In this document: in pieces, positions 55,330 to 64,000 of the stretch | Layout of the letters: every line of letters starts with the position of its first letter | Position numbering within the stretch: position 1 is the first letter of the stretch | Source of the DNA: Latrodectus hesperus | Lineage: Eukaryota; Arthropoda; Arachnida; Araneae; Theridiidae | DNA: 64,000 nt | Direction: 5' to 3' | Assembly: GCA_037975125.1 (NCBI GenBank) | Contig: CM075858.1 | Span: 68,362,140 to 68,426,139 of the forward strand | The notes under the pieces: model-generated | What the model was told of the DNA's origin: nothing | Database searches by the model: none | The model's input: the letters and a program-made list of their open reading frames with translations, nothing else | Program-made: the position numbers and the translations under genes

Positions 55330-55860
55330 GTTTACTGGAGTGCAGAGAGCTATCAACATCATACTCTGTTGTTTTCCATACCTGCACACTGCGGGGTTCC
55401 TGGGAACGAGGCTGCCGACTTTTTGGCCAAAAAGAGCACAAGGGTCCTCCAGATATCTTTGAAAAGCCTCTCTTTTCATTCAGTGAAATTCCTGATAAAA
55501 AGAAGATATGCCTCCAAGATAATCAGAAGGCATTGCTTGACTCTGTTAGTAAGCCATGGGACTCGCTGTTTAAGGATACATAGTCCATTCCTGCTTTAGC
55601 TAGACCTCAGCTGTGGCTCTCTTCTGCCTGACTACAGGCCATGACTACTTGTCCGCATATTTTGTATAGGTTTGGATTTAGTGACTCTCACTTATGTACT
55701 CTGTGCAGACAACATCAAATTTTTAATGCTACTCATCTCGACTCGTGGTCTGCACTTGCGTTTTTAAACTGTAGAGTTCAGAAGTATTGAAAGGCTAGAG
55801 AAATAATGGCATCATAGCCAAATTTCTGGTCATTTGTAATAAACAAATAAATAAATTTAA
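55330..55860 (+). pseudogene. Jockey/I-like LINE 3' end with RNase H remnant
   Basis: The frame at 55369-55599 contains IPAHCGVPGNEAADFLAKK, the conserved end of the RNase H domain of non-LTR retrotransposons (consensus WIPAHCGVxGNExADxLAK). After a frameshift and a stop, translation continues into HILYRFGFSDSHLCTLC and NATHLDSWSALAFLN, the C-terminal zinc-knuckle block. The copy ends in a TAAA-type tail (AAACAAATAAATAAA, about 55.84-55.86 kb). The reverse transcriptase and 5' part are absent (5' truncation). It differs from the LINE at 2.8 kb, whose knuckle sequence is not the same. Confidence 0.85.
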
Positions 55861-58379
55861 TCTCAAAAAAGTAAAATGATTTCGGTAGGATTTTTTATAT
55901 ATTTTCTACATTCACGTGTCACAAGGGTGTACGTCAACATCCCAAGTCTTGCGTACCGAAGATGAATTCAACCATGGTTGGTATCAAAACCTGAATATTA
56001 CATTTTGAAGAACGCTGTCTTAAACTTATCCCTTTAACGCGCGGTGGTCGCGCCATGAAACCACCAATTTTCAATATTTTTCCTTAATTCCTTTTCACGA
56101 TTTTTCACTTAAATTTTATAGATTTCATATCTTTTACTTTTAAATAACACTAACAGATGACAGCACCAAATTAATTTCAGGTCGGACTCCTTCCAATATG
56201 GCGTTATTTAATGTTCATTTTTAACAACACAAAATAACGTACTTTTTTAATATAAATAATAATAAATATCAGAAATGTTTTCTTCCTATACCGTCATGTC
56301 TGTCATAAACAATATAAATGCAGCAGTAGTTTGAACTAGATACTTAAAAAACTTTCCTTTTTTGAGGGAAATTCCTGGTGGTTGCACCACTCAACCACCG
56401 CGCAGCTAGAACATATGACTTACGTGAATAGCAGACTACATAAACATGGCCGGCATATTATGATTGGGAATTAGAGTGTTTAGGAGTGTGGGAAAGGGGG
56501 ATTTGAATCATATGGTCATTTTACTTGTAAACAACATGTGGCTTTGAATCATAGGGTCATTTTACTTGTAAACAACATGTGGCATTTATATCCCCAGTGA
56601 ACATGTGCTTTCGCTATTTCTGTTTCAGAAAGACTTTTCAGTTGCAGATTTTTCTTTGTGTTGAATGTTACATTTGCTCCCAGGCTAGTACGGAAATTTT
56701 TATTTAATAGTATTTTGTGTGTTTTAAATTTAATGTAGATATACACATATATATTTTATCGAAAATAGTATTTACGTAAAAGTTTTATTTAAATTTAAAA
56801 TAATTAATAGCAATATATTTTAACTGTGTGTAAATATTTTCTTCTACTGTTCAAATTTAAAATGACAAAACATAAGACATTACTTGTATAGTATTCTTTA
56901 TCAAATTCCTTTTTGGAATTTTTCTTTGCTTCAAAGCTGTTAAATCTCATATTTTATCATTACCCTTTAAAATGTATTAAGGATCAAATATGCTCGATTC
57001 ATAGGGTAAAAAGAAAAATAATGAAATCCAAAAGTTTGTACTGCAGTTAGTCACAAGCAAATTAAAATTTATCAACTTAGAGATTATTTTACCTCGGTTT
57101 TTGAGATTAATTTAACATTTCTACAAAAAATTTACTGGCTAAAATAATTTAAATCGTGTGCATGGCATTTTGATTTCCCTAAGATATTAATGAAATAAAA
57201 ATCTTTCCTAACTAATTTTAATTAATCATAAATTTTGATAACTTTAATATACATTTGATAATTTTAATGTATATAATTGCTTTTAATCAGTATATAATGA
57301 TCATTGAAAAAACATTTTTTCTCAATCATTAATCATGAAAAATTCAGAATTTATCATCACCATAAATTGCATATGAGAGAATCATTTTAAACTATTAAAC
57401 AATTTTAATTTCAAAAAGTAAATATTTCAAGAAAATACTTAGAAAATTGCATAAAATGTAAATACTATGAATGACATTTATTAAATATGCTAACAAAATA
57501 AAATTCTGCTCATCGCATAACAAATATTGACCTCTTTAATTGCTTATATAAATATTCATACTTGGTTTTTCAAGGCAGTTATAAAAATTAAATTTTGAAT
57601 ATGTTTTTCTATTATGTCTACTGTTTTGTAAATATTTAATGCGTAAAAAGTTTAATGTTTTTCTTGCATATAGAAAATTCTGAAAATTTGAAATCAAAAC
57701 ACTCAACGAGTTTTTATGGTTATTGTGCATATATATAGAAAAAAGGCACAGTAAAACTAATTTTTCCAAACTAATACTCAAGATTCAGAAGGAAGCATCA
57801 TGGGTTCAGTTTTAGTCAATGTTGAACAACAAGGCATGAATGTTATGCTTCGGAATTATTAATGCATACCTGTTTGATTGAGTACTTGGTATTTGAACGG
57901 GTTTACTCCCTAGCCACATGCGAATATGCCCCATTATCAGAGAACAGTTCTGAAAGATATTTAAGCTATGTCAACAAAACTGACTTACAAAACGGTTAGG
58001 CAATTTGACAGTTTACTACGCAGAATCAAAGTATAGCTCTGTTAATATTAAATGACAGTTTTATAATAGCCATCATGTAGTTTTTCATAAAACATTTGGA
58101 GTAGAGTTAAAAATAATAAAATTTTGGAATTCAGATTCTAAAAATTAAAAGAATTTGGAATTATTACTGTACTACACTCGGAGAAAAATAACAATGAGTT
58201 ATCGAAAGTTAACTTTTGTAAATATGAAGGAAATATATGTATATATATATTTGTTTAAATAAATTAAATTTTAAAATTAATGCTAATTAAAAATTTTGAT
58301 TCTGGAAATTTTAAAATGCGTAGATTCTAAAATGTTTGATTTCAAAAATGACATTTTTTTCCTTGAAACAACCATCTGT
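55861..58379. other. AT-rich DNA with a 41-bp tandem duplication
   Basis: Positions 56502-56542 and 56543-56583 are a head-to-tail 41-bp duplication differing at a single position. One member of the dispersed AGATGACAGCACCAAA repeat lies at 56155-56170. A CGCGCGGTGGTCGCGCC patch occurs near 56.04 kb, with a partial inverse (CAACCACCGCGC) near 56.39 kb. No gene recognised. Confidence 0.6.
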
Positions 58380-58960
58380 AAATTGCCTTTGTCGGAAAAG
58401 AAAACGATGACAGCAAATTACGAAAGCAAAACGACACAACATTAGGGCTGCACCTTCCATGAAAGAGGAAACTGTTCACACTCTCCTTCCAAAGAAGACA
58501 TTTTTACTAAGTGATGATATAGGAGAAAATTTTTCAAGAAGAGACATTTTTATGGGAAAGAATTTGTCCCAGTGAAGCATTTGCGGCTGGCAATTTCTTA
58601 GCCGCTCATCTTCAAACCCACCCCTTTTTTTCGTTGGGGGTGGTGAGGGATGAGAGGGAAGATGTGGGTAATATCTATTTTTATTACTGCAATTTTTTTA
58701 TTTTCAAAAAGCAAGAAAGAGGAGGACTGTCGTGAAATATGGGTGACCATTCGTCGGCGCCAAGTTCGCCAGCCGTTCCCAGAGTAAATCCCGTTTTTAT
58801 TTGCTGTTCCTTTCTTTCCACGTATTAAAGGATCGTAAAGCCATCTTCAGCTTCCAGAAAGTATTTTCTAATTGAAACGTCAATTTTGGTTCGTGAAGCT
58901 TGTGAAGTAAGCAGACAAAAGAAAAAATGTAATTTTCGTCATCGCTCAAGATAAATTTTA
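58380..58960. other. Non-repetitive patch of balanced composition with hairpins
   Basis: About 580 bp richer in G and C than its surroundings. It contains two adjacent small inverted repeats: GCGGCT/AGCCGC (58583-58605) and CCACCCC/GGGGTGG (58618-58643). A G/A-rich tract follows. No protein motif is visible. Possible conserved regulatory DNA. Confidence 0.4.
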
Positions 58961-60144
58961 TTGATTGCTACAATATGAGCTATTGTTTTTTTTAACTGTT
59001 TGCGTTATTTTATGTTCCAAAAGTAATTTAAATTATTTTCTGAATGAGCAATGTTTAAAAAGTATAAAACAAAAGACATTCAATCTTCAATCCCAATGGT
59101 AGTTCATAATTCTTGTAATTCGTTTCTATGTGATTTCTAAATTTACAAAATTATTTTGAAGTTTTTATATTCTTCTTTGCATTATATGTTTTTTAGATAA
59201 CTTTTTAATTTTTATTTATATGGTATATTGGAATTAAAAACTCCTTTTCAATATTTGGCCTCCACGTTGTATGTTTTTGCTTCCACTATGTAATTGCCTT
59301 TCAGGTAGAATTTTGAGAGAGAGAGTGGGTATTATTCCTATTTTACAAGGGATAAAACCATAAAACACCCCAAACACCTAACCCGATAGAAGTGCAACAT
59401 CCTTCATCTTCTGTTGTTCAACTGTGACTTTGATCAAACCCTGCACCTTTCGCCCTGAAGAGAAATGTCCTGTTATTAAGACACGATAATAGTTTCGAAA
59501 AAGGATGGCTTGGGGAAAACCTGGAATTATAACCATAAGAATAAATCGAATGTTTTAAATCTTATTAAAAGAGAATGTATCTAGAGAAATATATAGAATG
59601 AATTCGGTAGAGATTATCCTGTTGTAGAAGCTTTTTATTTATATTCTACTGATTAAATTTTTATAAATTTGTCATTTGATAAGAATATAAACTGGTGATT
59701 GAGTATATAGCGCTGTTGCTTCAAGTTCAATAAATCGTGTGATTGACTTAAATCTCTCGAGTATAAGAATTTGCAGAGGGAATCAAGATTCATTTTCAAA
59801 AAATCTTTACAGTTAAGTTAATCTTCAAGTGTAAAATAGATACCAAAAAATATATTAGGTCCATTGGCATGAAGAATAAAAATTGAGTCAAATACAAATA
59901 TTTTTTATGAAGTTAAAAATTATTAAATAAAAAAGTGAAAGATTATGAGCATTTAAATTGGGAAGATTATTTTTCATAAATAGTCCAAACACCTCTATTC
60001 CGGACTAACTGTTGTTTGATTTACCCTGATTAGCTCTTATTGTGATTGAGGACTATAGTTTACTATCTATGAAATAATCTATCAAAAGGTATTCATTTTG
60101 AGTATTTTTTTCTGAACAACAGTCTTTTGCAATTAAGCTGCTAA
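58961..60144. other. AT-rich DNA, nothing recognised
   Basis: A patch around 59.28-59.51 kb is less AT-rich and starts with GAGAGAGAGAG. No gene recognised. Confidence 0.45.
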
Positions 60145-60530
60145 GTCATACAGAGTTTGGAGGTCATATAGAGTAATCTATCACTAATAAAGGTCACTAC
60201 ATAAACGTTATTTATCACTGACCGGTCAGATAGAGTCTGGAGGTCATATAGAGTCTTCTATCAATAGGAAATGTCACTACATAAACGTCATCTATCACTT
60301 GCAGGTCAAATAGTCTTTTATCACTAATAAAGGTCACTACATAAACATTTTCTATCACTGAAGGTCATATAGAGACTTCTATCACTAAGAAAGGTCACTA
60401 CATAAACGGTATCTATAACTGACCGGTCATACAGAGTCAGGAAGTCATATAGAGTTTTCTATCACTAGGAAAGGTCACTACATAAGCGTTATGTATTACT
60501 GACAGGTCATATAGAGTCTGGAGATAAAAT
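60145..60530 (+). repeat. Minisatellite with 80-bp and 60-bp units
   Basis: The anchor TCACTACATAA starts at 60194, 60274, 60334, 60395 and 60475, giving unit lengths of 80, 60, 61 and 80. Long units carry an extra ~20-bp internal copy of GGTCATATAGAGTCTGGA, so the array is a higher-order mixture. Units differ by scattered substitutions. Confidence 0.93.
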
Positions 60531-61687
60531 TTGAAGATCATGTAAAGTCCTGCATACCTCATTTTCGAGCAATCTTAATTCTACCGTCTTTGAACATAAG
60601 AGGCTTATAGGATAAATTATCATATTGAAAAAAAAGAACCCCGATAATGAAGAAATATATAAAAAAATTACATAGAAACTTTTTTTTCCATTTTATCAGT
60701 ACATGCATGAATGTACTTATAAAGAGTAATCGATATAAATCTTGCCTAAAATCAAATACAGCACATTCATTTTGTAAGTAAGATATCAGAAACCGCAATT
60801 TCATCAGATCAAAAGAAATGTTTTGTATTCTTTTATTTTATAAGTACACACAAATGAGTGTAAATTAATTGATTGTGATCATTTTACATTAAATAGCATT
60901 ACAGAAATAGTATTTGCTCAAGCATATCCTTCCGATCTTTTAAAATGTTCGATATCGTATGGGATGCAGGAACCACATTTTCCACGCAAATGTAGAGAAG
61001 TGTTTTATCCTACTGCTTTACATTCATATTTAAATAAATGTAAAGCAAATATTTTACTAAACGAAATTATATTAAACGAAGGATTTCCTCGTGTCATCTT
61101 CATGACCATGAAACCGAATGAGGTACCGACAGAACTACGAAGTCTTATATAATATAAAAATATATTCTTCATTTCACATTTCATTACTCAGTTCAATAAA
61201 AGTAATTACTTTACATTCGGAACACTAACAAAACAATATTTCTTACGGATTTTCTTGTCACTCTTTGAAAGTTATTTGCTTTCTGTTTCTCCTGTAAAAT
61301 AGAAACTCGTTTTCAGTCTAATGGAGAAAAATACATTTCCATCATTACTTTACCTTCATTATTCAATAGAAATAAAGTAATTATTTTACATTCAATAACA
61401 CTTAGAAAATATTTTCAAGGAATGTCCATGTCACGAGTTGAGAACTGTTTGTTCCCTGTAAAGTTGTAAATTCCTAATAGATTTTACAAAATCATATGTT
61501 CGTCATGTGACCGATATATTATATAATTTCTTATAGTATTACATTATACAGTAAACATGAACTTGATATGATTGTTATAAACTTATAATTATTTTTTCAA
61601 AAGTTTAAATGCTTTTAATCGAAACTTAAATCAAATTGGAATTTATTTAAAAACTTTTCGAATATGGCCGAATGTTTTTGATAAACA
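60531..61687. other. AT-rich DNA, nothing recognised
   Basis: A 62-codon open frame at 60964-61152 (+) has a somewhat protein-like composition but no recognisable motif. Nothing else seen. Confidence 0.4.
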
Positions 61688-61992
61688 GCCAACAGATGAC
61701 TAAGTGGTTAGCGCTTCTGACTCTTAAAATGTGGATCCCAGGTTCAAATCCTGGTTTGGACATGGATGTAATTTTCATTCTCTGTTCTCTCTGTGTTTCT
61801 CTGTCCTTTTTTCTGTGATAATGTATGAATATCCCCCCCATAAACGGGTTTGTGGTGGTATGGCAAGGGCAACGCTACTCGCCTCCATGACTTGGTTCAC
61901 AGGTGCCCGCTGGGTAACGACAAATGAGAAGCAGTTTCTGGCCTTGTTGTGGCATAAGGTTCGTCACCCAAGTGCCTGCCATTTGAAAAAAA
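61688..61992 (+). mobile_element. tRNA-derived SINE, subfamily 1
   Basis: A tRNA-like head with A box (GACTAAGTGGTTAGCG) and B box (GGTTCAAATCC, 61741-61751). It has the same order of conserved phrases as the SINE at 21.05 kb: CATGGATGT, CTCTCTGTG, AAACGGGTTTG, GGTATGGC and so on through the 3' half. The tail is short (GAAAAAAAC) and abuts a perfect hairpin. No clear target duplication was found. Confidence 0.88.
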
Positions 61993-62038
61993 CATAACTT
62001 AAAACTTAAAATGTTAAAATTTTAAGTTTTAAGTTATG
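61993..62038. repeat. Perfect 20-bp hairpin at SINE 3' end
   Basis: Arms 61993-62012 and 62019-62038 are exact reverse complements around a 6-base loop, GTTAAA. Each arm is itself a near-repeat of ACTTAAA. Confidence 0.93.
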
Positions 62039-62794
62039 AAATTTAAACATCTAATTTAAAACTTTTATATGAATATAATTATACAAGGAAAAGAAAATTA
62101 ATATATCAAATAGTTTTATTATTCATATGGAAGTGATTATTCATATTTTATTTTTTTAAATTTGGTTTTGCAGTTCAGATATCTTATACAAGTACAACGA
62201 AAGACAAATTAGTAGTTGAGAAAAATAGCTCAACATAGAACAATGAGATTTATTATATGCAGTTTCATCATATTTACGGATTGTTATAATTTCCTCCTAA
62301 ATTACATCACTTGCTTATAGAGCTGTTCTCGAAGGTTTTATTTCTAATCACATAAATATCTGCGAAACTACTTTCATTCGAATACCAAAAAAATAACATA
62401 CATTTGTTTTGAGATCTTGAAAAGGTTAACATTTTTACCAGACCAGAACTTACTAATAAGGTAGTTGGTTATCCGTCTTTCGGCTACAGGCCATTCAGTG
62501 TTATCTGCCGTATCGATAGCACTAACATTTTTTATTTAATCAATGTAAAAGAAAAATGTGAAAAATAGTCTCCTGATCAGGCATTATTAAATTTTACGTG
62601 ATATTTTAATTATGTGTTTCTGATAATACAGATTCCATAGGAATCCAAACTACTGTTCTTACAGTGATTATTTCTCAGTGATACTGTCCATTCACACAGT
62701 AAGTTTCTAAGTGCATTGAGTTTTTCTATATTTTTATAAACAATCACTATTCTTCGATTTAAATAAGTAAAACAAGTAATGTATTATCAATGTA
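62039..62794. other. AT-rich DNA, nothing recognised
   Basis: A patch at 62.45-62.53 kb is slightly less AT-rich. No gene recognised. The upstream part of the following Tigger element may start here. Confidence 0.45.
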
Positions 62795-63087
62795 TGGCAA
62801 CTTTGACATATTAGAATTCTTGGATAAAAAAGAAACATTGCAGAACATCGCCGATAACTATGGCGTTGGTGGACGTACTATTGGAGACTGGAAATAATTT
62901 TTTTTAGAATTACACGAATGGTGTTCCTCTTGAGTTTCCGAATTGACTTAGAAAACAGAAGAGTTACTGAAAGCAGCGATCAGGGGAAAACAATCGAGGC
63001 ATTACATATTTGGTTCGTCCAATTCAGGGATAAAGAGGTGCCTATTTCAGGACTGTCTTAAAAGAAAAGGCGTTGCATTTCGAAGAA

Positions 63088-63097
63088 TATTTTAAAT
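63088..63097. repeat. SINE target-site duplication, left copy
   Basis: TATTTTAAAT, identical to 63324-63333. Confidence 0.88.
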
Positions 63098-63323
63098 ATT
63101 TATTATTACATTACATTACATGTATTCAGACTTGTATGCTTGATTCTTGAGATCCGCTTGTAAGTCTTCATCGATAATAGGACAAATAGCACAATGACAG
63201 ATGTACAATCACAGAAGAATAACGAAGAAAACACCCAGGGCCACGGTGGGAATCGAACCCACACTCCTACGCTCTCAAGTGATTAGCGGTGATGCTTCTG
63301 ACCACTCAGCCACGGAGCGCCCC
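63098..63323 (-). mobile_element. tRNA-derived SINE of a third type, nested in Tigger
   Basis: The minus-strand head has A box TGGCTGAGTGG (63302-63312) and B box GGGTTCGATTCCC (63248-63260). A longer variable-arm region between them suggests a Ser/Leu-type tRNA ancestor. The acceptor ends do not pair properly, and about 130 bp of non-tRNA body follow, ending in GTAAT repeats, so it is a SINE and not a tRNA gene. It lacks the GGGCATGGATGT core of the other SINEs here. The exact 10-bp duplication TATTTTAAAT borders it. Confidence 0.88.
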
Positions 63324-63333
63324 TATTTTAAAT
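63324..63333. repeat. SINE target-site duplication, right copy
   Basis: TATTTTAAAT, identical to 63088-63097. Confidence 0.88.
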
Positions 63334-64000
63334 CTATTTTTAATATATTGATTATGATACAGATTTTATAGCGGGAGTAGTCTACATAGACTGAAGTGAA
63401 AATCTATTTAGAATCCGCCAGTTTAACGTTTATGAATATTTGGATTTGTTGTTCGCTTGTGTTGAAAAACTGTCATCAAGTTTTGAAGAAATGGAACAAT
63501 TTAAGAAGTGCCAAGCATATGTTGAAGGCTTGACAGAAAATCAAATATTTGTAATGAAACCTGATTTCTTTATAAAATGTTATCAATAAGAGCCTCGAAG
63601 CTGGAGTTGACGTAGCAGCACCAGGAAATAAATTTAGTAATGAGTGAGTTACTTTTTAGTCCGGCAGTAATACTATATGAAACTACAAATAGAGCTGACA
63701 ATAAATGAAAAGGTGAAAATTCCAAGCGGTTTTAAGGAAATTTCGAAACATATACTTGGACAGTAAAATATTTTAGTAAAATAAGTGTATGAAAGAAAGA
63801 GGACATTTCTAAAGATTGATTTTCAGAGTTTGTGAATACGACATAGAGATGTTTAAGAGATAATTAACTACACCAAAAAAAAGTTATACTTGGTGATAAT
63901 GATCCAGTGCATCTTCATGGAGACGAATTTAGAGATGAGAATGTAAGACTCATTTTTTACCCTACAAATGTGACTACAATTTGTAACCCAATTGAATCAT

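Larger units (their letters stand above)
62795..64000 (+). pseudogene. pogo/Tigger transposase, runs off window end
   Basis: Reads EFLDKKETLQNIADNYGVG..TIGDWK, the CENP-B-type N-terminal HTH, then ALHIWFVQFRDKEVPISG and EKALHF, the second CENP-B DNA-binding half. After the SINE at 63098-63323 it resumes with SSLHRLK, then VEKLSSSFEEMEQFKK, LTENQIF and KPDFF (equivalent of the NADETGL catalytic Asp). Near the window end come GDNDPVH (second Asp, consensus LDNAPAH), then FYPTNVTTICNPIE (consensus FLPPNVTSLIQPMDQ). Many stops and frameshifts. This DDE/D family also gave rise to host CENP-B and Jerky-like genes, but here it is plainly a dead transposon. Confidence 0.87.

Noticed and set aside
60145..60530. 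CRISPR-like array
   Set aside because: Units are contiguous tandem copies without unique spacers, and the sequence is eukaryotic.
63225..63323. Functional tRNA gene (minus strand)
   Set aside because: Pol III boxes are good, but the acceptor stem does not pair, a non-tRNA body follows, and target duplications mark it as a SINE.

Overview
This window looks like a gene-poor stretch of a large, very AT-rich arthropod nuclear genome, most likely an arachnid and probably a spider. That assignment is an inference. It rests on A+T-rich unique DNA, giant (TA)n tracts, tRNA-derived SINEs, Tc1-like, hAT and pogo/Tigger transposon relics, non-LTR retrotransposon tails and Penelope-like elements (PLEs). 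I found no operons, no bacterial-type genes and no convincing host protein-coding exon. Nearly every recognisable coding stretch belongs to a mobile element, and most are broken by stops and frameshifts. The region could be intergenic or part of a very long intron.

Layout. 0-5 kb: a (TA)n tract, an internally deleted LINE (about 2.2-3.1 kb) and two decayed non-LTR reverse transcriptase tails (3.2-3.7 and 4.5-4.9 kb). 7.6-13 kb: a purine-rich minisatellite; a short Tc1-like element with both ends (7.93-8.85 kb); then a second Tc1-like transposase split by a complete hAT element (10.155-12.705 kb) with an exact 8-bp target duplication. 13-28 kb: mostly featureless AT-rich DNA with (TG)n and (TA)n tracts, one SINE (21.05-21.36 kb), a long hairpin (22.5 kb) and a transposase relic (27.85-28.35 kb). 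28.7-30.7 kb: two inverted PLE fragments, one with a GIY-YIG endonuclease frame, each running into a (TA)n tract. 34-38 kb: two SINEs of a second subfamily in opposite orientation. 40.9-42.2 kb: a Tc1-like element related to the one at 7.93 kb. 46.1-47.9 kb: a PLE reverse transcriptase with an uninterrupted frame, enclosed by identical inverted arms of about 93 bp and again next to (TA)n. 55.3-55.9 kb: a LINE RNase H tail. 60.1-60.5 kb: an 80/60-bp minisatellite. 61.7 kb: another SINE ending at a perfect hairpin. 62.8 kb to the window end: a pogo/Tigger transposase relic interrupted by a fresh tRNA-derived SINE with a 10-bp target duplication.

The most unusual material is the pair of PLE loci. 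Both have inverted-repeat arms, both abut long (TA)n tracts, and one joins an endonuclease directly to a 3' end. This suggests an element with the endonuclease upstream of the reverse transcriptase and an affinity for TA microsatellites. The nested insertions give a relative chronology: Tc1-like before hAT, and Tigger before SINE. A few non-repetitive patches with more balanced base composition (24.0, 36.7, 50.4 and 58.4 kb) are the best candidates for host regulatory DNA, but nothing here proves it.
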